DNA of 47,590 nucleotides from GCA-001856825 sp049965815 (GCA_049965815.1 JBMFVV010000010.1:1-47590); one strand, 5' to 3'; shown: positions 9,734 to 18,651, counted from the stretch's first letter. Made by a program: numbers and translations. Notes: generated by a model from the letters alone, not told the origin.

Positions 9734-11271
9734 CGATCTTAGCCTGGAAGGACACACTGAAGAAGGTAAAAGAACTCATAGACAAAGCTCCCGTTGGATA
9801 CTGCCTGGATTATGATATCCCGTCGGACAAATCAGTGAAAGAAGCACTAATAACTATTACAGGCAAGACATTCGTTGCAAAGGCAAAGATATCGAAAATC
9901 TCCCCATATCAGAATGAAAAGAACGTCATGAAGAAAAAGAAGGATAAGTTGAAGACTATCGTCACAATAGAAAAAATCGAGGAAATACAGGACGACATCG
10001 TAAATTACGAAGAAGTCAACGGTGGTTCTATTGACAAGATATTATCATATGCGGTTCTAACAAGAAAGGAAGAGGCAAAGATAGTACAGAGAGAACCGAT
10101 GGAAGGGAAGCTCAGCAACGATGTGAAGACCATCTTACATCAGGTGGAAAAGGACGGAATAGATTTACCAGTTAGGATAGCTGAGCAGCTGGCGAATGCT
10201 AAGAAACAGTACAAGGTTGAAGGAAATGATTTCGACAAACTCGTCAAGGCAGCAGTGGGCAAGTACAAGGAAACGGAAGTCGATCCATTCGAGGCTGTCG
10301 GAATAGTTGGTGCACAAAGCATAGGGGAACCTGGTACACAGATGACGATGAGGACTTTCCACTTCGCTGGTGTAGCAGAAATGGACGTTACACTTGGTCT
10401 ACCAAGATTGATTGAAATTGTTGATGCAAGGAAAACTCCTAGCACTCCGTCCATGACCATATACCTCTCAGAAAAGGCAAGGGAGGATGAGGACAAGGCG
10501 GTAGGGCTTGCTCGAGCAATAGAATCAACAATCCTTCTGGATATTGCAGATATTGAAATTAACACCACTGAAAGTTACGTTAGAATTCTCCTGGACAAGC
10601 AAAAAATGCTTGAGAGGGGACTAAAAAGAGAGGAGATTCTTCCAAGACTCAAGAAGATCAGGATGCAAAAGACAACGATCACAGAGGAAGAAAATGAAAT
10701 CAGACTTACGCTCGATGAGCCATCATTCAAGAGAATATACCAGCTGTATGAGAACCTGAAGACATTTCAGGTCAAGGGTCTGGACGGAATCAAGAGAGCA
10801 ATAGTGAAGTTCGACCAGAAGGTAAAGGAATGGGTCATCTACACTCAAGGATCAAACCTTGCTGGAGTTCTGGAACTGAAGGACGTAGATTTTTCGAGGA
10901 CAAGAACAAATGACATCATTGAGATCTCCCAGGTTCTGGGAGTTGAGGCTGCACGTGAAGCAATAATAGAGGAAAGCACATCTACACTTCACAATGCTGG
11001 TCTCAATACTGACATTAGACATTTGATGCTTGTTGCAGACATGATGACATTCTCTGGCGTGGTCGAGGCAATAGGCAGACACGGGATCTCAGGAAAGAAG
11101 GCTTCAGTCCTCGCTAGGGCAGCTTTTGAAATTACGAGCAAGCATCTTCTCAATGCAGGGCTCATTGGTGAAGTCGATAGACTCAACGGCGTTGCAGAAA
11201 ATATTATAGTAGGACAACCAATAACCCTCGGAACAGGCGCAGTGAAGCTTGCTTACAGGAGAGAGGAGTAA
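9730..11271 (+). CDS. rpoA2: DNA-directed RNA polymerase subunit A'' with long N-terminal extension
   Basis: The product is 513 residues. The trigger-loop region is clear near residues 185-225 (FEAVGIVGAQSIGEPGTQMT, then MRTFHFAGVAEM), followed by LGLPRLIEIVDARKTPSTP, and the C-terminal part ends with the usual ISGKKASVLARAAFE segment. In the A'' subunits I know, the trigger loop lies about 60 residues from the start and the whole chain is some 380-400 long. Here about 120 extra residues, rich in Lys, Glu and Ile, precede it, without intein motifs. The ATG at 9730 overlaps the rpoA1 stop, which argues that the extension is truly translated. It completes the catalytic cleft with A'. Confidence 0.96.
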   Translation: MTILAWKDTLKKVKELIDKAPVGYCLDYDIPSDKSVKEALITITGKTFVAKAKISKISPYQNEKNVMKKKKDKLKTIVTIEKIEEIQDDIVNYEEVNGGSIDKILSYAVLTRKEEAKIVQREPMEGKLSNDVKTILHQVEKDGIDLPVRIAEQLANAKKQYKVEGNDFDKLVKAAVGKYKETEVDPFEAVGIVGAQSIGEPGTQMTMRTFHFAGVAEMDVTLGLPRLIEIVDARKTPSTPSMTIYLSEKAREDEDKAVGLARAIESTILLDIADIEINTTESYVRILLDKQKMLERGLKREEILPRLKKIRMQKTTITEEENEIRLTLDEPSFKRIYQLYENLKTFQVKGLDGIKRAIVKFDQKVKEWVIYTQGSNLAGVLELKDVDFSRTRTNDIIEISQVLGVEAAREAIIEESTSTLHNAGLNTDIRHLMLVADMMTFSGVVEAIGRHGISGKKASVLARAAFEITSKHLLNAGLIGEVDRLNGVAENIIVGQPITLGTGAVKLAYRREE

Positions 11272-11547
11272 ATGGACTACAACTGGGAACTAGGAAGATT
11301 GAAAGAAACTGGAAAATTTGTACTGGGAGAGAAGGCTACGAAGAAACTAGTGAAGAAGGGGGGAATTAAGGCCGTTGTATTCGCAAACGAGCCGCATCTC
11401 AAATCGGAATACGATCAGACCAAGAACCCTAAATTCATGGTTCCACTGAATTCGTTACAACTAGGAAATCTATTTGGGAAGCCATTCCCAGTTTCTATGA
11501 TTGGCGTGATAGATTCCGGCGTTTCTCAATTCAGGGAGAATGAGTGA
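11272..11547 (+). CDS. rpl30e: Ribosomal protein eL30 (L30e)
   Basis: The product is 91 residues, starting on the base after the rpoA2 stop. It has the L7Ae/L30e fold pattern: a basic KATKKLVKKGGIKAVVFANE segment and a C-terminal IGVIDSG strand. In archaea this gene regularly sits between rpoA2 and nusA, which supports the call. It is a large-subunit protein of the L7Ae family that binds kink-turn RNA. Its stop overlaps the GTG start of nusA. Confidence 0.93.
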   Translation: MDYNWELGRLKETGKFVLGEKATKKLVKKGGIKAVVFANEPHLKSEYDQTKNPKFMVPLNSLQLGNLFGKPFPVSMIGVIDSGVSQFRENE

Positions 11548-11981
11548 AATTGGGAGAGATAACACTCGATACCAGGAGCTTGGACCTCATACAGCTTTTC
11601 GAAAAAACGATAGGACTCCCTGTCAAGGACGTCATGGAAACGGAGGATGTGATATTCTATGTGCTGGAAAAGGGAGGAACTTACAAGCTGTTCACAAGCG
11701 ACGACAAGAAGAGAGCCCTGGAGAAGATAAAAGAAAGCATGAAGAAGAGAATTAACATTCTTGATTACTCACCGGAACCTGAACAGTTCTTCAGGAACCT
11801 TTTTTACAGGTACAAGGTCGTTTCACTCAATATAACAGCAGGCGAAAGCGGTTATGTGGTCAACGTGAAAGTAGATCCAAATTATAAGGCATCAGCAATA
11901 GGTAAGGAGGCCAAGAATCTCAAGACTGCGATGCTTCTGGCAAAGAGGCATTTCACGATTGCTAGACTTTATATTGAATGA
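11544..11981 (+). CDS. nusA: Archaeal NusA-like transcription factor (KH domains)
   Basis: The product is 145 residues, the short archaeal form made of two KH domains without the bacterial N- and S1 domains. Visible signs are MKLGEITLDTRSLDLIQLFE and a first KH-like half to about residue 70. The second KH has VDPNYKASAIGKEAKNLKTA, where the GKEAKN loop takes the place of GxxG. It presumably helps RNA binding in elongation or termination. The start is GTG at 11544, overlapping the eL30 stop. It is the last gene of the polymerase operon here; rps12 and rps7 do not follow. Confidence 0.92.
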   Translation: MKLGEITLDTRSLDLIQLFEKTIGLPVKDVMETEDVIFYVLEKGGTYKLFTSDDKKRALEKIKESMKKRINILDYSPEPEQFFRNLFYRYKVVSLNITAGESGYVVNVKVDPNYKASAIGKEAKNLKTAMLLAKRHFTIARLYIE

Positions 11982-12001
11982 TATAAATATAAATTTTATA
12001 T

Positions 12002-12149
12002 TGTCTGGAAGGTCATTCTGAGATCCCCACCAAGGAAACTTGGCATTAGGCAACTCGACAACTTTCCGATGAGACGTAAGCCATGAATCAGGAAATTCTA
12101 ACCATAACAATTCTGAATCATTCCAAGACTTTCTGTTCATTTCCAGACA
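12002..12149 (+). ncRNA. Candidate structured RNA between nusA and DUF167 gene
   Basis: The gap after nusA holds an AT-rich, promoter-like stretch (11983-12001) followed by sequence with higher GC and clear pairing potential. TGTCTGGAA at 12002-12010 is a perfect complement of TTCCAGACA at 12141-12149, closing a region of about 150 nt. Inside, 12030-12043 is a perfect 5-bp stem with a GAAA tetraloop. No ORF of plausible composition explains the region on either strand. I do not recognise a family. The strand is a guess from the position of the AT-rich block, which sits close to the first arm; a transcript could also be the processed 3' end of the polymerase operon. Confidence 0.3.
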
Positions 12150-12171
12150 GTCACAGAAAATGGGGGAATAT

Positions 12172-12384
12172 TCACTTCAAGATTTCTACGACTTTCTTCG
12201 GTGAGGTAGCACCCGATACTATCCTAATATTTGAGACCGGGACTGAATAGTGCTTAGACAGCTGTCTTATAACGTCAATATTCGCCCTGTTATTCTTCCT
12301 CTTTTCGTTCGTGAACACAACGACAGTTCCTTCCAGCTCCTCTATGAGTCCATTTCCCTGACGCACACGCACGTTGATTCTCAT
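12172..12384 (-). CDS. DUF167 (YggU-like) small protein
   Basis: I place the start at the ATG at 12384, giving 70 residues. It begins MRINVRVRQGNG and ends in the family signature VSNIRIVSGATSPKKVVEI, which matches the DUF167/YggU fold where a short helix-strand end carries G-x-T-S-x-x-K. A GAGGAG ribosome binding site lies 8-10 bases before this ATG. A longer frame reaches back to an ATG at 12498, but its extra 38 residues do not look like the family and lack such a site. Function of the family is unknown. It converges on nusA. Confidence 0.75.
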   Translation of the reverse strand: MRINVRVRQGNGLIEELEGTVVVFTNEKRKNNRANIDVIRQLSKHYSVPVSNIRIVSGATSPKKVVEILK

Positions 12385-12634
12385 GCTAGTTACTCCTCTT
12401 TTTAAGCTATGTTGGGTCGGGTGTATCTCCTTATTTGTTTCATGGTCTATGAATCCATCTGTCGTCGTCATTGATATTTCAGTCATAAAATTGTTCATTT
12501 AATCAGCATCCCGTTTGTGCATTTCAATTCATCTAAACTCTTTCTCTGGCTACGGAGATAATCCTAAATTTTTTACCTTTTCAATATCTTTTTGAACCAA
12601 AGCATTCAGGCAACACCTAATTGAGGGGTATATA

Positions 12635-13801
12635 CTATCTTCCAATAAGGTAAAATTCAGAACTATCTATGATTTTTACTCTTCTGACTTCTCCCAGCCT
12701 TCCCTTCTTTAATATCACAGGGTGATAATTTCTATCCCTGCCAATGAACGTTCCATTCTTACCTGCTTCCATCAACCTGACATCTGTTTCTTTTCCCACA
12801 AACCTTTCCAGAGACTTTTCAGATATATCCCTGTGGATATCCGTGAGAATCCTACTCCACTGTGCAGTCTGATTCGTTGGGGGTTCCTTCCAGCTATAGG
12901 CTGCAGTTCCTGGACGGGGAGAATATCTTGTGATGTTGAGTATCTCCGGTTTAACTTTTTTTATCACGTCGACAGTTGCCCTAAGACCCTTTATTGATTC
13001 ATACGGAAAGCCAACGATCACATCAGTGCTCAACATACCTTCAGGGTAGGCATTACGGAATTTTTCAGCTACTTCAATAAACTTCTCTATCTTGTACTGT
13101 CTCCCCATCTTCCTCAGTATCAATGGATCCCCACTCTGAAAAGGAATGTGAAGGAACTTGTAGACCTTCTCAGATTTCATTACTTCTAGTAGGTCATCGA
13201 TAATTGAGCCAGCATTTTCAGGTTCCATCATTCCAATCCTTATACTGAAATCACCCTCTATCTTTGTGACTTCCTCTATCAGCTGGGGTAATGTTGTTGA
13301 TGTGTCATTCCCATAAGATCCTGTATCGAGTGCTGTCAGTCGTATTTCCTTGGCTCCCTTGCCTACCATCTCTCTAATGCTGTCTAATATCTCGTTCTGA
13401 CTAAAGCTATTGAGTCTGCCACGTGCAATTCTGGAAATACAGAAGGTGCATCCTCCGTCACATCCTTCAGCTATAGGGATACCTACACTCAGATTTCCCT
13501 CTTTTAGTATAGGAAGCCGTCCACGGGAATACGAGAAGTCAATTCTCTTCACGTCATTAACAGGAATGTTTGTCAAGCATCCGGAAACTAGCACTTCTTT
13601 CCCTTCGCTTTTGATCTCTTGAATCCTTCTCAGCATCCTATCCTCAGTGTGTTTTATTACTACACAGGTAGAGAGAAGGACAGAATCAGCTGATTTTACG
13701 TCGTCCACTAGCTGATTACCCTGAGAGATCAGGAAATTTGCTATCATTGCTCCCTGAGCTTGATTCAAAGTGCAACCATAATTTTCTAGATAGAATTTCA
13801 T
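12635..13801 (-). CDS. tRNA threonylcarbamoyladenosine methylthiotransferase (e-MtaB/CDKAL1 type)
   Basis: The product is 388 residues with all parts of a MiaB-family enzyme. The N-terminal methylthiotransferase domain has three Cys for one 4Fe-4S cluster (Cys10, Cys46, Cys75). The radical SAM core has Cys114, Cys118 and Cys121 in CDGGCTFC, binding the second cluster. A C-terminal TRAM-like domain starts near 330 and is rich in basic residues. Archaeal members belong to the e-MtaB branch that converts t6A37 to ms2t6A37 in ANN-decoding tRNAs. It is monocistronic as far as can be seen. A functional link is notable: a Cgi121-like KEOPS protein for t6A synthesis is encoded at 26548. Confidence 0.9.
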   Translation of the reverse strand: MKFYLENYGCTLNQAQGAMIANFLISQGNQLVDDVKSADSVLLSTCVVIKHTEDRMLRRIQEIKSEGKEVLVSGCLTNIPVNDVKRIDFSYSRGRLPILKEGNLSVGIPIAEGCDGGCTFCISRIARGRLNSFSQNEILDSIREMVGKGAKEIRLTALDTGSYGNDTSTTLPQLIEEVTKIEGDFSIRIGMMEPENAGSIIDDLLEVMKSEKVYKFLHIPFQSGDPLILRKMGRQYKIEKFIEVAEKFRNAYPEGMLSTDVIVGFPYESIKGLRATVDVIKKVKPEILNITRYSPRPGTAAYSWKEPPTNQTAQWSRILTDIHRDISEKSLERFVGKETDVRLMEAGKNGTFIGRDRNYHPVILKKGRLGEVRRVKIIDSSEFYLIGR

Positions 13802-14177
13802 TTCTCAACCTTGATTGAACGGGTAACCATATTTAATAGAAAATTCTAACGCCATCCTAGAAGCTAAAAATAATCAGTCCACTGACCTTATTTTGGTTAA
13901 TGGTTTGATGTTTTTATTAGCGCATCTGCAGCTGAAGCAGACTTAGCACAGCTCGTCTATAATGTAATTAAATTGGGAGGCATTAACCCAAAACATATTG
14001 AATCATAAATTTTAGAAATGTTTTATTTTGATATTTTAAGTTCTGAGCTGTATGACCAGTCAATTAATTTTCTGAAATGAAGGAAGCAGAAATTATGTCC
14101 TGAAGCTATCATCATATCCAATATAGTAGAGCCTTGCAAGTGGAGAAAGAATATTAATCAAGATAGAGTAAAGTCTT
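13802..14177. other. Intergenic region with a possible coding remnant
   Basis: This 376-bp gap has no full gene. On the plus strand 13901-14008 is a 35-codon frame between stops with no ATG or GTG start; its end reads GGINPKHIES and its composition resembles a protein tail. It may be the last piece of a decayed gene, but I cannot name it. The rest is AT-rich and presumably holds promoters for the divergent genes on both sides. Confidence 0.3.
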
Positions 14178-15737
14178 ATGAGAACTAGGCCGAATGCCTT
14201 TTCTAAGAAGGGGGTGGTGTCATCCTCAAGCATACAATCATCAGCTGTGGGAGCTAAAGTACTGGAATACGGAGGTAACATTGTTGATGCGGCCATAGCT
14301 ACAAGCGCAGCTCTCTGTGTGACCCAGAATAATTTATGTAGTTTGGGCGGAGACACTTTCATGCTGTTAAAGATTGATGGTAAACCCGTAATAAATTTAA
14401 ACGGCAGTGGAAGGGCGTTTGAGAGCATGACAATCGAACACTTCGTAGAAAGAGGTATAAAGAATCTGCCTTCAAGAGGCAAGGACTCTGTGATAACGGT
14501 TCCTGGACTCGTACGAGCATGGGAAGACATCCATAAAAAATATGGGACCATGGAAACAAGTGATCTGATGAAGTATGCCTATAAATATGCCAGTGAAGGT
14601 TTCCCAGTCACCCAGAATTATTCTGATTCAATTGAAATAAGTGCTAAATACCTAGGTGGATTTGAAAACTGGAAATCAATCTTTATGAGAGGGAACGCAG
14701 TTCCCGAACCAGGTGCCGTATTCAAACAACCCGATCTCGCAGAAACATTTGCTGATCTGATGTCTAATGGTCTTTCTTCATTTTACGATGGGAACATAGC
14801 AGACAAGATCGTAAATGGACTGAATGATCTAGGCGTTGAGATATCATCTGACGACCTGAGGAAGCACGAATCTACGTTTCAAACTCCTTTAAAGACAGAG
14901 TATCGAGGATATACAGTTTATGAAACTGCTCCAAACAGCCAGGCAGCGACAGTAATACTGTGGTTAAATATGCTGGATTCTATGGGGTCAGATCCAAGGT
15001 TTCGTGACATTCTGGAAACAGGGCATATTTCGTACTTTCAAAGGGATAAATTTATAGGCGATCCAGATTTATATCCTCTTCCGGAAAATTTTCTCACAAA
15101 GCAATATGCAAATGATCTCTATGAAAACAAAAAATTCCCAAGTTCTTCTAAAAATGGCTCTGGTGACAGAGGGGACACGACATTCTTTTCAATAACGGAT
15201 ACAGATGGTAATAGCATTTCTGTAGTTCAGAGCAACTATCTGGGATTTGGTTCGGGAATAGTGCCAAGGGGTACTGGGTTTGTTCTTCAGAATAGGGGTA
15301 GCTATTTCAGTCTTGATCCGCAACATCACAACGCTCTCAGGCCTGGTAAGAGAACATTTCACACATTGTGCGCTGCTATTATTGAGGACGAATCAGGGTA
15401 CATTGCATCCTTAGGTTCAATGGGAGGAGACATACAACCGCAACTTCATATACAGTTGATGATGGGCTTGATGAATAACAGAAAAGATCCTCAGTCTGTT
15501 ATCGATGCCCCAAGGTGGGCCTTTCCATATACCATTTATGAAGTACCAAACGCCTTTATGGTCGAATCCGAAGAATTTATGAAAGAAATAAAAGCAATAT
15601 TTCCAGCAAGAGAAGTAAGGAATGTCGGTATGTCTGCGCATCTTGGTCAGGCTCAGGTATCTGTCCGTCTTCCAAATGGAGTTACATTAGGCGGCTCCGA
15701 TCCGAGGGGAGATGGCATCTCGATACCCGTCAATTAG
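14178..15737 (+). CDS. Gamma-glutamyltransferase-like Ntn hydrolase, no signal peptide
   Basis: The product is 519 residues, the length of the GGT family. Visible parts are the N-terminal SSSIQSSAVGAKVLEYGGN, the NGSGRA segment near 75-80 that helps hold the substrate carboxylate, VITVPGLVRAWE near 105, and GDTTFFSITDTDGN near 332. Thr334 is the expected nucleophile after self-cleavage into large and small subunits. The small subunit continues with SNYLGFGSG and SLGSMGGDIQPQ. Classic GGTs are exported; this one lacks a signal peptide, so it may act in the cytosol on gamma-glutamyl or related amide substrates. The GSGRA form is also common in GGT-like acylases, so exact substrate is open. The ATG at 14178 is preceded by only weak ribosome binding signals. 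Confidence 0.88.
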   Translation: MRTRPNAFSKKGVVSSSSIQSSAVGAKVLEYGGNIVDAAIATSAALCVTQNNLCSLGGDTFMLLKIDGKPVINLNGSGRAFESMTIEHFVERGIKNLPSRGKDSVITVPGLVRAWEDIHKKYGTMETSDLMKYAYKYASEGFPVTQNYSDSIEISAKYLGGFENWKSIFMRGNAVPEPGAVFKQPDLAETFADLMSNGLSSFYDGNIADKIVNGLNDLGVEISSDDLRKHESTFQTPLKTEYRGYTVYETAPNSQAATVILWLNMLDSMGSDPRFRDILETGHISYFQRDKFIGDPDLYPLPENFLTKQYANDLYENKKFPSSSKNGSGDRGDTTFFSITDTDGNSISVVQSNYLGFGSGIVPRGTGFVLQNRGSYFSLDPQHHNALRPGKRTFHTLCAAIIEDESGYIASLGSMGGDIQPQLHIQLMMGLMNNRKDPQSVIDAPRWAFPYTIYEVPNAFMVESEEFMKEIKAIFPAREVRNVGMSAHLGQAQVSVRLPNGVTLGGSDPRGDGISIPVN

Positions 15738-16028
15738 ACTAATTGGTATATTGACAAGTTTGAGCTTATTTCTCAAATTCTTCATAGTTGAATGCAGGCA
15801 CTGCTAACTATGATGACGTACATTAGTGGGAGATGGTGGCGTATGGAGTTGCAGTATTCCAATTATATATCATTCAATTTGTTTTACGATGGCATTTTAT
15901 GCTACCCCCTTAAGAGTGCGATAATACCAATAAATGACGATGTTTCTATAAGTAAGGTACCACTACCACTGATACAACCGTGATGACAAATCAGAGTACC
16001 TAAGTTTATGATAAGACAAATATCCTGG

Positions 16029-17150
16029 TCAGAACAGCGATTTTAAGTACTCTGCAATTAAGTTCGCTGGACTAATAACATTTCCAACCAGCGGAACAAT
16101 TCTTTCGTAGTTAGTTGGTACATTTACGATGGCGATTGTCTTCTTTCTTATTTCATCACCAGGATATTTTGTTGTGATGTACAGTGCATTCATTATGTTC
16201 TTTCCATCATCTTCGCTCCCTAGCACAATCTTTTTTGACTTTGTAAGGTCTAGGTTGGAGAGTATCCTTTCCATGCCTCCCTCTGATTCGATGAATACTT
16301 TCTTGTCACTGATCAAGGACTCCTTGGATTTATTGTCCAGAGCTATTATTATTAGCTCATCTTTTTGAACAAGATCGTTCAGCAGTGGTTCAAAAAGTGG
16401 CGTGAAATCAATGAAAAGTACGTATTCGTTCATCAACCTGCCTTCCAATCTCTGTATCACGCGTACCACTCTTCTTCCTCTCTCGTATATCAAAGGTCCG
16501 ACTATAACGGTTACTGCTCCAAAGAATGAACCTATACCAAGCATTGACATGATTATGCTGAATATCTGGGAAGTCCTAGTTATCGGCAATATATCCCCGA
16601 ATCCTAGGGTCGTAACTACTTCCCCGGTATAATAGAGAGCTCTGGCGACGTCAGTAATCTTGGGGTTGAATTGATTCCCAAGCAAGAGGGTACCAATTAC
16701 TCCAATGACCAGTACCATTACTATGATTACGATTGATATGGAGATTTCAGGTCTGGTAAACATTTTAGTCGGGAAGTTGTAATATCTGTAATCCTTTAGG
16801 ATAAGGAGCATAGCTACTATGGCTACTGCAAACAAGGGGATAGTAAAGATCGAAAAGTAACTGGTCATGCTGAAAAATGGCACTACAGTTACCAGAGTGG
16901 TCAGGATAGACAGGTAGTATGAATAGCGTACTCGTAACGTAAGACCCCTTAAGGCAATGAGTGAAAATATGAATATGATGAGTAGGGGGTCCACGAGACC
17001 GGAAAGGGATAATGGGAGAATGTGATGGTAACTTAAGTTGGCCAGATAGAGCACAGTAAAAAGCAGAGAAAGCACGTATAGGAGATAGAAAAGAGTTGAA
17101 ATTTTTATGATTCTTGAGGTCAGCCCCACATAACGGAATGGACTTTGCAC
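16029..17150 (-). CDS. Six-helix K+ channel with C-terminal RCK-like domain
   Basis: The product is 373 residues. Hydrophobic segments lie near 15-37, 47-66, 76-93, 95-116, 135-155 and 190-215. Between the last two is a pore loop with selectivity filter TTLGFGD, the GFG variant of the usual GYG. The cytosolic part from about 235 resembles the Rossmann-like RCK/TrkA-N domain (LDNKSKESL, then IVLGSEDDGKNIMNAL, ending ISPANLIAEYL). The expected glycine-rich nucleotide loop at its start is absent: the matching stretch reads FIDFTPLFEPLLNDL. It probably conducts K+ with altered or lost ligand gating. It stands alone on the minus strand. Confidence 0.85.
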   Translation of the reverse strand: MQSPFRYVGLTSRIIKISTLFYLLYVLSLLFTVLYLANLSYHHILPLSLSGLVDPLLIIFIFSLIALRGLTLRVRYSYYLSILTTLVTVVPFFSMTSYFSIFTIPLFAVAIVAMLLILKDYRYYNFPTKMFTRPEISISIVIIVMVLVIGVIGTLLLGNQFNPKITDVARALYYTGEVVTTLGFGDILPITRTSQIFSIIMSMLGIGSFFGAVTVIVGPLIYERGRRVVRVIQRLEGRLMNEYVLFIDFTPLFEPLLNDLVQKDELIIIALDNKSKESLISDKKVFIESEGGMERILSNLDLTKSKKIVLGSEDDGKNIMNALYITTKYPGDEIRKKTIAIVNVPTNYERIVPLVGNVISPANLIAEYLKSLF

Positions 17151-17316
17151 TTATATTGCTTTTCCGTCAAAATATTCCTTTCAGTAATTCAATGAAAGGT
17201 AGTAGACGTGCATATTTGCAGAGCGGATCTTCCCTGGAATCAGGAGCATTTAGCCTCAAAATAGCTAAAGTAATGAAGAGATAGTAGTTTTGTAGAAGTA
17301 AATATTACAGTTAAGG

Positions 17317-18651
17317 GTGGTTTCGTTGAATCTCGATGAACAGATATTTCATTACTGCTCTGAAATTGATGGCCTTCTCAAAGATAATACAACTAAAGAG
17401 GAACTAAAGAAGAGAATTGTTGATTCCCTGTTTGTTTCTTACGGGGCTAGATACTCGGATGCAGTGACAAAATCCAAGAATGGTCTTCTCCCTTCTTCTG
17501 GGAAGGTGAACTCACCTATTTATTACGACAAGAGGAAAGCGGCGGTAGACGTAGCAACATATATAAATGGATGCATGACCAGATATCTGGACTATAACGA
17601 TACATATCTTTCCAAAGAGGCACTACACCCATCTGACAATGTTCCGCCGATCCTCAGTTATGCTTATACGCTAGACGCAGATGGTCTAGAAGTTATTCGG
17701 GCTCTGGCTGCATCTTACCAGGTGGTAGGTGCATTCGCCGATGCATTTTCTATAAGGGACAAAGGATGGGATCATGTTACCTATATTTCCATATCCTCAG
17801 CCGCAGGACTGGGCGTCTTGAATGACTTTGACAAGTCTAAGTTTATCAACAATCTAAATTTAGCAATCAATAATAATATCTCTCTCAGACAAACGAGGGC
17901 GGGAGAACTCAGTATGTGGAAAGGTTGCACAGCGGCCAACGCATCCAGGAATTCTGTATTTGCAACTTTACTCGCGAATGAAGGATTCACTGGTCCATCC
18001 CCAATTTTCGAGGGTGAGATGGGATTTTTCAAGCAGATTACTGGAAAAATTGGTGTTGATTTAGAAAAGAACAGAGTTGTGAGAACAATGATAAAGAATT
18101 TTCCAGTTGAATATCATGCGATGAGTGCAATAGAGGCAGCTCTATGGATTAGGAACCAGATGAATGGTGAAAGAATAAAAAGCGTGAAGGTGGATACTTT
18201 TTCAGTGGCTCACAAGATAATCGTAAAGGACCCAGAGAAGCTGAGACCTAAAACAAAGGAAACTGCTGACCACAGTCTCCCATACATGATAGCTTATACT
18301 CTCTTGTATGGAGAACCAGATCAAACGTCTTTTGAGCCAAAATACCTAAATGACAAATCGATTCTGAACGTGATAGACGCAACCAGATTTGAAGTCACAA
18401 AAGAGTTTGACTCAATGTATCCAGAATTCCTTCCTGTACGGATTACTGTCAAAACAGAATCATCGGAATACGAAAAGGAAGTAACCGTACCAAAAGGTCA
18501 TTTCCGGAACCCTTATGATTGGAAAGACCTAGAAAACAAAGGAAGAAGATTGATAGGCGATCAGGAGAAGGTGAGGGAGATCATAGAAATAGGCAAGAAA
18601 TTTGAAAATACCTCAGTTCGTGGGTTATTTGAGGCGGTTAATTTTTCCTAA
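17317..18651 (+). CDS. MmgE/PrpD family protein (2-methylcitrate dehydratase-like)
   Basis: The product is 444 residues and matches the MmgE/PrpD family in length and layout: an N-terminal helical domain with RYLDYNDTYLSKEALHPSDN near residue 88, an ASRNSVFATLLANEGFTGP segment near 210, and a C-terminal lid with VKTESSEYEKEV. The HPSDN and nearby NDTY correspond to the conserved substrate region. Family members dehydrate 2-methylcitrate or related hydroxy acids, but many are of unknown substrate. No methylcitrate synthase or lyase gene is near. The start is GTG at 17317 with AAGGG a few bases before. It is followed 41 bp later by an unknown membrane protein on the same strand. Confidence 0.85.
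   Translation: MVSLNLDEQIFHYCSEIDGLLKDNTTKEELKKRIVDSLFVSYGARYSDAVTKSKNGLLPSSGKVNSPIYYDKRKAAVDVATYINGCMTRYLDYNDTYLSKEALHPSDNVPPILSYAYTLDADGLEVIRALAASYQVVGAFADAFSIRDKGWDHVTYISISSAAGLGVLNDFDKSKFINNLNLAINNNISLRQTRAGELSMWKGCTAANASRNSVFATLLANEGFTGPSPIFEGEMGFFKQITGKIGVDLEKNRVVRTMIKNFPVEYHAMSAIEAALWIRNQMNGERIKSVKVDTFSVAHKIIVKDPEKLRPKTKETADHSLPYMIAYTLLYGEPDQTSFEPKYLNDKSILNVIDATRFEVTKEFDSMYPEFLPVRITVKTESSEYEKEVTVPKGHFRNPYDWKDLENKGRRLIGDQEKVREIIEIGKKFENTSVRGLFEAVNFS

Noticed and set aside
9790..10120. Intein in RpoA''
   Set aside because: The extra segment is N-terminal, has no Cys/Ser splice start or HN-Cys end, and no endonuclease motifs.
12002..12160. RNase P RNA or SRP RNA in the gap after nusA
   Set aside because: An ACAGAAA occurs near the right end, but the region is far too short and the other conserved segments of these RNAs are absent.
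12385..12498. 38-residue N-terminal extension of the DUF167 protein
   Set aside because: The family starts at MRINV-like sequence and a GAGGAG site precedes that ATG; the extension has no family similarity.
15792..15983. 63-codon plus-strand ORF between the GGT-like gene and the K+ channel
   Set aside because: No ribosome binding site, no domain, and composition unlike neighbouring proteins; the 291-bp gap looks non-coding.
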